Shown: positions 12,801 through 26,600 of the stretch, in pieces
Layout of the letters: the number at the start of each line of letters is the position of its first letter
Numbering within the stretch: the first letter of the stretch is position 1
Source: Ctena decussata
Lineage: Eukaryota > Mollusca > Bivalvia > Lucinida > Lucinidae
Length of the DNA: 64,000 bases
Assembly (NCBI GenBank): GCA_963989385.1
Contig: OZ022500.1
Location: forward strand, 24,690,460 to 24,754,459
Direction of reading: 5' to 3'
The notes under the pieces: model-generated
Database searches by the model: none
What the model was told of the DNA's origin: nothing
The model's input: the letters and a program-made list of their open reading frames with translations, nothing else
Made by a program: the position numbers and the translations under genes

Positions 12801-15800
12801 TCCTGCAAGAGACACTTACCTAATATTGGTACGTTACCAGAGGCAGTCGTATTGGCTTCAAAAATAAGTAGTAGCACAAAGAAGGCCATGAATACACTCA
12901 TGCCTGCAAGATAGTTCAATACATTTGAGCCACGTCATGGTTAAACCTGATGAGTGTTGATTGCTAGCGCCTTTGCATTGTTTGGACAGGGCAAACAAAG
13001 TTCACCCGAGAAATAACTGTTTTTAAGAGTCAATACAGTGAACTGCATGTGCCCTCACCAGACTGCACAATTGCACAGACTGCTTTGGACGTACCCACTT
13101 TTAGTTTCCCTACTTTCAAAACAGGTTTTGCCAGGTCTCGGCTCATTTTATACATGCGTAGGTATACAATGTCTAGTCACAAGACTTACCCATAATTGGC
13201 ATGTTATCAGAAGCAGGTGGCATATTGACCTCAAAAATTAATAGCAGCACAAAGAATGCCATGAAGATGCTCATACCTGTAATTTACACATTTGTATGAA
13301 CGTATCTAAGAATCAAGTTCTTTTCACTCTTTTTTTTCTCGTGGCATAACATCAGCGTTTTTGAATCGTGATAATGAATTTGTCGAATAACCCGAAAATC
13401 ATAAACGATACCCAAAGCTTCTCAGAAAACTAATAAAAGCAAATTAACTGTCGTGTAAATTGACATCGAGATAATAGTTTTAATTATTTATTTGATCAAA
13501 AACTACAACCAGATTTTATGAATAAATACAATTTAACAAAGTACTTATCATTATTTGGAATTTAAGCTAATGTTGATTTAAACTCATTTTGCGTTCCTAT
13601 TGTGCAACTTTGTTGCATATCAAATTAAAAATATCTCAGTAGAGCAACGTCTGTTTTGCCTTTGGCTGGGCAGATGTCTCTCTATATTCTTTAGTATATA
13701 TGTCCACCTGCAAAAGAATCCTAAAAATGAACAAATGTAAAATATTTTTTTCTATTTGCAGCAGGCTAAACTGCATAGCTATATCAGATACTTTGGCCAC
13801 CTTATGCAGATTTCATATTCAGTGTCAGACGTCTTATTTGCTGCTTTTAAAGTTAATTTGAAATTATAGTAGATTGAACTATGTCAACATTGTTTAATCG
13901 CAATAAATGTGCGTATTCTGCAGTTGGAAAGAATTATAACCTACAAACAAGGTACATATTCTACAACAGTCCGAGAAATAAAAAAGCAGTACCTCAATAT
14001 GTATCCTTAATATGTGCCATTAAGACAAAATACATGTACCAGCATTGATTATAATCTAAAATTAATCAAACTTGCAGGTTTTTGATAAAGAAAATATTTA
14101 GTAGTTTCACCTAAGTGTTCCGATTCCCAGCTAAATGCTTTAAAGAAATATGCCTTTTTTCACAGCGTAAACTTTAAAATACGGTTCATCTACAGACATC
14201 AATAGGTTATGAAGAATACCTACATAGCAATGAAATATTAAAGGAGTTTTCAAAGATTAAATTTCAATAAACATATCGACTATGACACTTGATTCATTTT
14301 GGTTCAAGTAGTATACCCTGCATCCGAGCAGTGACATCATTTTAGATAACTGGCGATTGGTTCGAAACATTTCCGCGGACAAAATAGTTACTACTCAGTA
14401 ATTATTTTATACAAATGCTAAAATAAGAAGAAAGCTTACACAAAAACATAAAAGACAAGGTATTTAAAATCATCTTAACAACTGTATGGTATTTATATTG
14501 TTTATACAAAGAAAATTGACATTTATGCACAACGGTAATGCATGTACATGTACATAGCGTGCACGTTCTATGTTACTGCAAGAGGAATATTTTTGTTAAA
14601 TCTGAACGAAACCTTTTAACTGTTTATGTCAATTATAAGCTTGAGCTATTATTAGCAGAATATACCATTACAAAGCCTCTTTAGAAAAGGGACACCGACA
14701 CCAAAGACTCTGATAAGACTGAGTGAATGCCTAGGCTGATAGGAGTCTTCGATGGGCGCATATGCCATTTTGTTCCTTTTGTCGTGTCATGGCTCAATTA
14801 TATGGATGGATACACCCCATGTCTTAGCCACTACATTTTAAGGGCGACAAAAGCAGAACAGTATTTTTTTTAAACTGAAACCGTTATGCAGTACATGGAT
14901 TATTTTTTGTAAAAGTTGTTCCGTGTAATAAGGGATATAACTGGTTTCAGATAGGCATGATGTACCTAGAGTGTATTCATACGCCTTAAAAATTCAAGAT
15001 TGATTTTATACTAAGTTACCAGAAATGTGTTAAGCATGTGTTTTACAGGAAGAATATACAGAAGGAAATAAATAATACATTGAAACTTAGCCGATAAAAT
15101 AATTGTGATTTCATGACTATTTCAATTTTGTAGTAATTTGCAAACAGATTTTAAGCATATTCTAGAAACTGGATATAACTGGTAGTTGCTTTATGCAAAG
15201 ATTTGTTGTGCCTTCAGCGGCAGTCACGTTTTGTTTCTAGTAGTTTGGTATAGCATAACACATGGTTTAAGTAAACTGCAATTGATTCGTTATTATACAG
15301 AATATCTAAAATTAGTGATTGCTTATTCCGTTTACACCAAGCGCTTCTTACAATGAGATATTGGCAAACCTGATCAGTGCTTGTTATGTTTGTGATAAAT
15401 TCAAGAACTTCTAGAAAAAAAATATAAAAAGCTGATAGCCCCTTCGGAAGACATAATTTAGGTCTGCAAAATTTAAAAAAAAACTAAAAATATTTTTCAG
15501 AGAAAAGCATATGTCCCACACCAGCCCATACTTATCCCCTCGAATCCCCCATAAGTGTGTTCTCAACCACTTGTGTTATTATCCTAAAAGTTAAAAACTT
15601 TGCTGTGATGATTAAATCTATCACGTTTGGTCTAGAGAGATGTCAATACATTCAAGAGCATTTAAAATCCTTCTGAGACCTTGCTAATGGAGTCAAGCTC
15701 ACCAAAATGCATCATCTCTTTTGCTTCTTATAGTTCTATATCCAGAAAAGTCTGATAACATTCCATCCCCTGGTTCAGGAAATATATTCTTAGTGAAAAT

Positions 15801-18800
15801 TACTTAGTGCTAATATGGCCTTGAAAATGGGGTCAAGGTCATCAAAATCTAGTCAGCTCTTGAGCTTATCTCAATGATGTCCATTCAAATATAGAGAAAA
15901 TCCATTCTCTGGTTCAATAGCTATCCTATACACATGACTATGACCTTAAAAAAGGGGTCAATGTTGCCAAAAATTAATCATGTCTTAAACCTGTCCGAAT
16001 GATAAACCCATGCAAGTCTGATGAATATCTATCCATTGGTTCAAGAAATATCTCATTGTTTGGGAAAAGTTGGGTATTCACCATGAAAATGGGGTCAAGG
16101 TCACCAAATCACAGTCAACTCTTGTGACTGTCCAAACGGTATATCTATGAAAATTTTATGGAAATGAAGGCAAATATTCAAGTGATATATCGATTTTATT
16201 GAAATTTTCACATATTTAAGTCCTGCTGTGATCTTTAAAATGAGGTCAAGGTCATCAAAATGTAATAAGCTCGTACAGTTTGTCTAAATGATATTAATAT
16301 TCTTAGTTTGGAGAAATTCCATCCACTGATTAAAAAGATATCCTACATACAAGACTATGACTTTGGAAAAGGGGTCAAGGTCACCAAAAACTATACACGT
16401 CTTTAGCCTGCCACAATTGTATAGTCTGATAAAGATCAATCCATATGTTGAAGAAATGTCTCATTTATAGGAAAAAATAACATTTGCTAGTTGGCATTTG
16501 ATCTTGAAAATTTGGTCAAGGTCACCAAAACGTAGTCAACTCTTGAGATGATCCCAAACATATATCTATGCAAGCCAAATGTTCAAGAGATATATTAATT
16601 TTAGTGAAATTTGAACATATTTAAGTCCTCCTGTGACCTTGAAAATGGGGTCAAGATCATTCAAATCTTATCACCTCTTAAGCTTATCCAAATGATATAT
16701 CCATGCAAGTTTCGTGAAATTGCATTTCGTGAAATTCCATCCATTTGTTGAAGAGATATCGTGCATACAAGAAAGTGTGACGCCGACGCCCGGGATCCGC
16801 ACCCAAACAAAATGTCCCCCATCACCTTTTTGGGTGGGACGTAATGCATCGAAGCTATATTTTATTTGAGATTTCAAAGACTATAGGGCGTATAGAGTAG
16901 ACCCAGCTAAGGCGGCTCAACTGGATCCACGCTGTCTGCAAATTCAGCTGTTTTCATTTAAGACACTTTGAGCCGCGACACTACAAAACAAAGTGGCATA
17001 TGCGCCAAGCAAAGACTCAGATCAGTCTGATCACAGGCTTTGCTGTCCGCATGGAGGTAGCTCAGACCCTTAGCTAAATTGTACCATTTAAGCGCACAGC
17101 GAAGTGTCTGAACAGACTTGGCGGATGCTCAGGCTGATCTGAGTCTTCGCACAGCGCACATGCCACTTTGTTAGTTTTGTCGTGTCGCTGCTCATTAGTC
17201 TTTAAGTGTTGAGCTTGATCGCTCTTATATAGAATAAAATACCTACCAAGAGCCATTTTTGTGGGTGATTCAGGTGGAATCCAATATAGAACCAATGTAA
17301 GAGATGTAAGTAACACACATGGAAGTATCAAGATATAGGTGTAAAATGTCGCCGATCTCCGAAATATCACCTCGTACGTCAAATCGATGTAAACCTCGGG
17401 ACAACATGCATACTTTAAAACATTTTTCTTGGCAGATGTTTCTAAAACTTTCCAGGCTTTGTTAGGAACAAAATAATCATCCGTTTTCATTTTTGCTTCG
17501 CCGAGAAAATCTAAGTCGAGTTTGGTACCGTCATGTGTCCATGAGCCGAATTTCAACGAACAGTGCTGTTTATCAAATGGAAATGTTGTGACGTCAATGT
17601 TGCACGTGCTCATATAAATAGCCTGAGGGATCCATGTGACGTTTCCATCATACGACACTATACACAGTGCATTACGTTTTTCTTCCAGTCGAATGTCTGC
17701 ACTGAAAATTGTAATGTAAAGGTATTAGAAACCTGGAAGTGATGTATAGTGGAGCTTATGGAACATTTTAGTTCCAGTTCTTGAATATTAAGTTGACTGA
17801 ATATACATTCATGTTTTTTTCTGCCATTTATACGAAGGAAAATATTTTCTTGACTTCTGTAAAGAGGACTGTAGTCTGGAAGGAAATAAATTTGCTTCTA
17901 GAGGATCAAACTAATTTCTTCAAGCGTTCACCTCCATTGAGAAGGTAGTAAATAATAATATGTGGAATTGCCTCCCCTAAAAGTACATCCATTTATCTTA
18001 AGTGATGTTTTTTCTACGGAATTATGATTTATTTTGTCAGCAATGAAGTCGACGTTTGGGGAAAATATCATATATGTTATTAAATTATACACATGTTGAG
18101 ATCCTATGCTAGAACTACATGTACTTTACCACGGTGGGTCTGGTCAAAAGCTCTTTATTGGTTATGTCGGAAATAATGCGAATTATCTCCGAATTTTAAG
18201 AAAAAGAACTATGTTTTATAGTATGGATAAAATGACAGAATACAACACATACGAGGGTTGATCCAGAAGTAATGTCACTACAGCTATAAAATCGTGTTGA
18301 ATAAAGAGAGAGCAACAAAATTTCGTATTCATGTACCTTATTCTATTTGCAGTATAGTCTGAAAATGTCATCAAATTATAGTGCACAGTCATCGAGATAT
18401 CAAGATAGACAGAAGGCATGGTAACATGACGTTGTTGACGTTGCAGACGAAGTTTGGATATTGTGTCATGTCTTACGTAGCATATTTATTGATCTAGCAT
18501 AGCATTTATGTCTGTTCACTTATGTTTATCTCGTTTTTCAAAATTATTTAAAATGCCCCGCAGCTCATGTTCAAGAATTTACAAAATCTTCGAATTGCAG
18601 AACATCGATCTTCATATATGGGGTCCAAGCAAGATTGATTCATTGTCTGACATTGCACATAAAGGTCTTCCGGTTTTCGGACGATCCTCTAGCGACACAT
18701 CTGCACCCTTACAGCGCTGATTGCACCTTTACACAAGCCTCATAATCATGGTTATACAACCGCATGTCTAATTCAACATCCAAGAGTCTCTAATGGTAAA

Positions 18801-21800
18801 TATAACTAATTTGTGGCAAAACCGCATATGTATCTGCAGACGCGTTTGTCGGAAATCAGCTTTTTTTCACTTGAAAGTTACAAGCATTAGCACTGCCTGG
18901 CGAACTTCAAACTGCAATGCCGATATCAAAGTTTCAACAGTGGGTGGCAGGAATATATTTTGTCATCGTATCAAATTTTCATCTGATCTGGCGCGTTAGT
19001 TTGATTTTGATTTGTGTTTCCTTTGAAAATTTTGTTCATGTAATTGACGTTATTCTTACGTGCGGCGCGATGGCGACGGTGGCATACTTTGAACGTCTCT
19101 ATAACTGGAACGGGAAAAGATTCCAACTATATATCAATTCTGTTAATCAGAACTGAATTACAGTGTATCTTGATACATGTATAATTTTAATAACAATGCT
19201 ACGATAAAAATGGACACAGTGACATTACTTCTGGATCAACCCTTGTCATGTAAATCGTAAATTTACTCGGGCCTATTTCAAATAGAAACACCATCAGTAA
19301 CATGAAGTTCATTTGGACTTTTATAAACTGCTTTTCGAATTGAACGTAAAATTACATTATGTATAAATTATTATCGTTACAAGTAAATCTTGCTTTTAAG
19401 TTTAACATTTAGCTCATTAGCTAAACATGTAAGAATCTAATCTTATATACGAGTACAGTTGCTTTTGAATGGAATTGTCATTTTGTGTATACACTTACTA
19501 GTTATAAAGTCTGATGTCAGGCGTCCAAATTTTGTGAGATGGTATTCGAATTTCGTTGACTCCTTCATAGTCGGCCGGATTCCATTCAAGAAATTCGTCC
19601 TTCCAAAGCTTTATTAAATAAAAGAGGAAGCATGGTACATTACAACGATTAAGTCAACATTATCATCAGCGAGTTCCATAAAATATCGGGTTCCAGTTGT
19701 TCAAAAATAACGACGTCGTTAGTTAGTGAGTCGTTAAAATTTCAAACGTTTATATAAAACCAATATTTTTGTCGAGAAAATGTGCAAACGCTTCTCACGT
19801 TTTTCAACAAAAATATCAGAGTGTATTTGTATATAGAGTGGTAAAACACTTAACGAGTTGACCGCTTAACAAGCTCGATGCTTTGAACAACTGGACCTTG
19901 GTGGAAATACTTCTGAAGAACAGTTCCAGTGCAGCTTGAAATTGCACTATTGCACGATTACTTGGATGTCTTCTCATATTACATGACGTAGCTTTAAATA
20001 GCCATCTATGCCAGTAACGTGGGGCAAAAAGATGTCTTGTTGTTTTCAGAAATCAAATTTTAAGCATATCAAACACATTTTCTATCATTGAAAGCTCCTG
20101 GAAATGACATAAAAATATAAATTTTAAGGTTATTGAATTGATATTGTAGAAGAGCTAGTGTAAGAAAAAGAATCGGAGGAATACACCGTAGATGTGATTG
20201 TATAAGACATATGAATACTTACATAGTTTGTCCAAACGTTGATTTTGAAAACTTGGTCTTTTTCGCTGAGATCCATAATTTGAATAAGCTGCAACTGGAA
20301 TTTGACAGGGACTGCCTTACTGTAATTGAAGACTGGGCGTCCATAAGTGCCTCGTTTGTGATATGACGTCAGGAGGTTTGAAATAAGAACGCCCTCTGGG
20401 GATACATGGTCAGGAAAATGGCCGCCAATATTACCTGGAAAGAGAAGCAAAACAGACATAAATTTTAAATCGAAACTTTTAAAAAGACCCCAAAACGCTG
20501 TCAGGCAGATACTGTAAAAGATATGATCAAAAGCGAGCATGGCCTGTTCAATAGCGCATTACCGAAACCAGAGTTCCATGGACACTTTTTTAACATGACA
20601 GCGCTGTGTGACTCATCGTCGGTAACAAATTGAACAGTAATTAGTTAAAATAAATAAATGTGTTCCAAGCTTTATGGCAATAATGGCACCTTTGCTGGCG
20701 TTTGCTGAAAGATATAATGGTTGTACTGAAATGGTATTATGCGGGCTCTATTACTGCGCAAACCTCATATTACCAGTGAGTCACGCCTCAGGAAAATGCA
20801 TATAAGGATATGTACCAATGTTTAAGTCAAACGAGCCTCTGAAGTTTTGATGTCTATTTGTTTTTCTTTTTTTTTTCACAAATACCTCAGGATCCAAACC
20901 GTTGAGGCAAACAAGAAAGATTTTTATTTTATGGGCATGTGCGCCAAGCGAAGACAGCCGCCCAGTCTCACCAGGGTGTTCACTGCCCGCTCTATGGCTA
21001 GCTAAGAATCTAAGTTAGGTCTATGCGGACAGCGAAGACTCTAATCAGACTAGCGGATGCTCAGGCTGATCTGAGTCTTCGCTGGGCGCACGTGCCATTT
21101 TGTTGGATTTGTCGTATCGCGGCTCAATAAGGGTGTATGGCTTATTTAGGGAGAGCAACTACCATTTTCTTTTTTGCCGCCTCTCCCCAATCGTGGTCAA
21201 CTCTTAAGGGAAAAATTTGCTCATAGGGGAGGAATTTTTTTTCGAACTGAGCCCATTTTAAAAGAGCTACGTCGTCCAGGGAAGCTAACATGAGTTCCCA
21301 AAGTTGTTTCTTTTTATAAAACTGGCGAAAACAAAACAAAAAAAACAAACAACGCGACACGACAAAACCAACAATGTGGTTGTGCGCCCAGCGCAGACTC
21401 AGATCAGCCTGGGCATGCGCCCAGCCTGAACAGAGTCTTCACTGTCCGCATGGAGGTAGCTTAGACCCTTGGCTACCCTTTAAGCGCTTAGCGAAGGGTC
21501 TGATAAAACTGGGCGTATGCCCAGGCTGATCTGAGTCTGCGCTGGGCGCACAGCCACATTGTTGGTTTTGTCGTGTCGCGGCTCATATGAAGTTATACCC
21601 ACGCATCTTTAACAGAATCACGGCCGTGAACCTTCACCATAAGGCACTTTTTTCATGCCACGCTTTTTTTCTTTTCTTTTTTTTATTTTCCAAAACAGAC
21701 GAAATGCCATTATTCAATTAAGAACAGCCATTAAAAACTGTAATACCATTATTTTTGCAAACATAATTTTCATTGTTAAATTGGAGCTAAAACAATTTAT

Positions 21801-23559
21801 CGTTGAATTATCGCACTGAGAGGTATTTGGTAAAATGTAATAAAACCATAATGTCTCAGATTATATCTTTACTGCATAAGGGAAAAATGAATTTACTTTT
21901 AGAAATTGTTAAGCTAGAAAGACGAAATTAAGTAATCTCAATGCATGTAAGTTCATCTGTACAAATGTATCAGCGACGAGAAAAGAAACCAGTATCATGT
22001 ACAATCGCACAGTTTAATCTGAGTCGTCCACGTTAGCTTCAACGATATTATGTGAAAAATTAAGACTGACAAAATGCCTATGCTGATCTGAGTCTTGGTC
22101 GTATTCATATTCACCACCTCTAGTAGTTTCACTCTATTTAAAATGAATGGGTACATTTATTATAATACGATTCTAAAAAAGAGAAACATCCGTTTGCTTT
22201 CCAGCACGATGCCGACCTTTCGCAGTTTAGTTACCTATTAAGAGCAAAGATTTATCCTAGGTGCAAATACTATCCTTTTAAGAGGTAGGTCAGGTTATTT
22301 CCTTTAAACAGAAGGAAGCTGGGCTGCAAAAATTAAAAAAAAAAATTGGCAGAATCGCTCTCCTAAAATGTTTACCCATTAATAGCTGCAGAACACTTCT
22401 ATCACACATTTTCGACAGGTGCATGTTTGCTACCAATATAACTGGTGTTTGATTTTATTCCTTTTATCAAAATAATAAAATAAATCTGCATTCAATGCCA
22501 ACATTGTAGGCTCTGATCAGACGCCAGAGAACATCATATAGATAGATAAAGATACTTAGGGGAGGTCACACACCATTGAAAGACATCAGCATAATCATAC
22601 ATTTTCGATCGATAATGGTAACAAATTTCAAAATAAAGAAAATCCACTGAAGTGCCTAAAAAGATTCAAAAGACTCAAGTTAGTGACCTATGAAACCTAT
22701 GAACCATTCGGTAATTTTTTCTCTAAAATTCACTTAACGTTTAATTCATTTTTGTTTAAGCTAGTAATTTTAATCACATTTTGCGATTCGAATATTCGTA
22801 GTAAGAGTTTTCTTTCAACATCTGATTACGGTAAATCAATTTGTAAACAAATGAATTAGTGGAAAATTCAAGCATTTTGGTGCTCTTAAATCAATTTTCT
22901 ATTCAGCTTTTATTGTACGCACATTCTTTAAGATAAGAATTTAAGGAAATCTGAAGAAAACGAATGAAAACGAATGAATGAGAAAAAATAAGTGAACTGG
23001 GGCCATATTTATAAAACGACTTAAGTTGTTGCTATGCTGGTGCTAAGGCTTAATTTATATAAAGGAGATTTCCTACAACAATGAAATTTGCTCTGGAGGA
23101 ACAGTCTTTTTCAGACTGATCCTCCAGAGCAAATTTCATAGTTGTTGGGAATCTCCCTCATAGAAATTTAGCCCTAGCAACAGCATAGCAACCACTTAAG
23201 TCGTTTTATAAATACGGCTCCTGGACTTGGAGACTTTATGTACTTTTATCAAAGAAATGATCGAATTCTCCAAGGTTATGGGGACTAACTCTGCCATTTT
23301 CACTTTTGCCACCCTTCCCCATTGGGAACAACTTTTAAAGAAAAGGAATTTGCCCGCCTCAGAAGCAAATTTTTTTCTTTAAGAGTTGATCCCATTTAGG
23401 AAGGGCTAAGTCTTCCATGTAAGCAAACGGGAAGTTAGAAATGCTTTGCCTCCGTGAACTTGTCGAGAAAACATAGTGGTCTACAGTATCCATACACGTT
23501 GAAAACTTCTCACAGATGTAAATTCATACAATTAAACCTTTAAATTTGTATCATTTTGC

Positions 23560-23613
<54 letters not shown>

Positions 23614-26600
23614 GGACTGAGAGAGACAGAAAAATTAACAAAGTGACTGCAAGCAGCACATTTGTACTTTAATCTGAATTTTTCACTCTTTTACAAAGGT
23701 CTCTAATTACGTTTGTGGAGTTGAACGGGTTAAATTACCAAAGCGGTGTAACTAGATGTCAGTCTAGGATATAAAATTACCAAAGCCAGACAAATTTTGC
23801 CCATGAGCGGGAACATAATGAAATATAGATGAAGCAGGTATTACGAAACTCGCTTTATATAGGAAATATGTATGATCAAAATGTACTCTTTAAGACGAGA
23901 AATACATCTACACAGTGTAATTAACCGGAAGCAAACGCAAACTTTAAGCATAGTTCCCAGACCAACCATCCAGGTCATATTTGCATTCAAAGAAGGTTAC
24001 TTTTTGTTCCAACCTCATGCTTCGCTACATATCTCAAAACTATTTCCATGCATCCCTTCCGTCCTCACTCCATCCTCCACCCACCCCACGACTCCATTCC
24101 ACCCCGTCTGTGAGACTGGAATACTAGTCCTTTCATTTTTTCTAGTTTTCTTCGTATAATCATTCAACGACTTTGATCCTGATCCGCGATGCCACTGAAT
24201 ATCTGAGACTACGAGGGGTCGCTCGGACTTTCTAGTGCCAATCAATGCGTGTCTGGTTTTGACAGAAAAAATACTTGCAGTAACAGCCTTTGTTAAATTT
24301 AGTTCTGAATCACTTGTACATATGTGATAAATAGTTTGTTTTCTTTCTTTCTTCTTCATCTAAAATATACAACTAAGCAGATAAATTATCAGGTCTTGCT
24401 CTCGGTGAGAAAATAATAGAATCTAAAATGGTATTGAGACCGACACATTGAAGTTTCAGGATAGTTGTAAGATTTTTAGTCTCATCCTTGGCAAGCCTCG
24501 CACAAGACTTAAATAATCTGAAAACGAACATGAGATTTCTTTGTCGAGTTCTCAACTCCATCAATGATTATTTTTCTCATCCATTATCTTTTAATAAATC
24601 ACTGTATCCATAAAATGCTTAACCTTTTGTTCAGGCCATTACTGTATACTTCATGCTAATTTTCTATTAATTGTTCTTTCATGATAATTCTATCATATGC
24701 ATGCATTTTACATGACTGACAGCTAATTAGAAATCTATGGTGACATTTTCTGCACAGCAAAGGCTGTCAGTGTTTCACATATTGCATGCAATTCACATGA
24801 CAGGTAATACATGTAAGTGAAGCTGTTGAAATTAACATGACTGACAGATAAAGACAGCTTTCAGAGCCCAGGCTGAGACAGCAGACCGATACAAATAAAT
24901 CTCAGACAGCTCTAGGAAGGGGTGGTCGTGTCCAGAGGGTCAGAATACAAACTCCTGATTCAATCAGTATGTTCTTAAAAATCAATGGCGGAACCGTGCA
25001 GTCATCTGACCAACATAAAAAAAAACTTTCTGCATTTTTGCGGCAAAATAAGTATACATATTTTGAAACTATAGATCTCCGTTCTGTTAGATCTATCAAA
25101 TGATGTAAATATAAGTAAGATATGTCATTTTGATTTATTACCGTCTCATAACTTGATTCCTTTGTTTAATCTACGTCTCGACTTTAGAATCGATCTCTGT
25201 TAAACCGTATACTTATGGATATTTTCATATTTAATTGTATTACTCAGACATATTCATCCCTGGTTAATTATATATATATACAAGGGCTGTTACGAAACGA
25301 AAAGATGATTCGAAACGGAAAAGAGTCATAGTTACCAAACGACCAGATGACCAGGTCGTTTGGTAACTATGACTCTTTTCGTAGAAAACCAAGTGTAATA
25401 TTTTAATATCCAATTCATGGTGTGCATACGGTCACAACGGAAGGGCTGCGATAGCATATCTGAGATAACCACAATATAATGTTTTCATCGAAAAACAGTT
25501 CACATTAATTTGCTATAAAGATTAGATTACAGACGACAAGCGGACATAAAAAAGCCCACACGAGGCAAGCTCGCTGTTGTAATATTTCAGTATGGGAACT
25601 CCGTATATTATATTCTTAGCGAAGAAATACAAGGATTTCTTGTCAATATAAATATGCTTTTTCCCACTTCTATACGAAGATTTGTTTCCTCGAGTGAAAT
25701 GGATCTCTTCACTGTAAAACATTTCCGTAGATTTTATGGTAGAATACCTGGCAACCAGCTGCCAGTCCATTTCCCGTTATTTTTACGGGCGCCCGTAAAC
25801 ATTGGCGGAATCATCACGCAGAGTAGGGTGGAATAAGACAAGTGTTGATTTGGTCATATACTAGTAGCCTACCTTCAACACTATAAAGGTATTTTCGAGT
25901 GCGGTCAGTTAGGGCGCGTTTACACGAGCAAAGTTTCCATGTCACAGAAACTTTAACAAAGAAAGTATGACAAACATTTTGCGTTTACACGGAGCAAATT
26001 ATTTGTTACAGAGAATGTGCCATAGAATCTTCGTCACATAAAGTTTGGCAATGAAATGTTTGCTGCAGTGTTCACACGACCAAATATTATTCGTCAAAGG
26101 TTACCTGCAGCGATGAAACAAAATCTTTGTCACATTTTCCACGCTTATAGTAAAGTTCTTCGTTACATAATCTTTAGCAAAGTTCTCCGTTTACACGGAC
26201 AAATTTAATTTATCGAAGTAACTTTACCATATATATTTGTCATAGAAACATTGTCATATTTTGGCATTTACATGAGCAATTTTTTCTGTGACAAACCTAC
26301 TTTGTCATAGAAACTTTGGACGTGTAAACGCGCCCTTAATACAACTCTACCAATTGAGATTTAAAAATATGTTCTACAGGCAGACGCCCGTAAACATAAC
26401 GGGAAATGGACTAGCAGCTGGTTGCCAGGCATTCCACCGTAAAATCTACGATTTTTTTTTACGGTGAGTAGCTTGGTTAGCTTCCCCATAACATTGGGAT
26501 ATTGGTCATAAATCTACGGCCGGGTACGGGCTTTTACAAGTTCTTTCCCATGTTGATCTTTCCACTGCAGGTGCAGCTATAAAAACACGTCGGAGTTGCC

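Larger units (their letters stand above)
13277..17246 (-). other. nAChR intron between exon 4 and TM2 copy C
   Basis: A 3970-bp intron holding a partial and a full copy of the 235-bp palindrome (14701-14796, 16970-17194) and a degenerate tandem array (15540-16830). The part from 13300 to 14690 is AT-rich with nothing I recognise. Confidence 0.8.

Noticed and set aside
17074..17243. Continuation of the exon 4 frame beyond its donor
   Set aside because: The donor GTAGGTAT is good and the extension is intron plus palindromic MITE sequence. The phase at the donor fits the TM2 exons.
18508..19156. Frames inside the mariner-like element as a transposase gene
   Set aside because: Frames are short and broken, with no catalytic triad visible. 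Called as a decayed element only.
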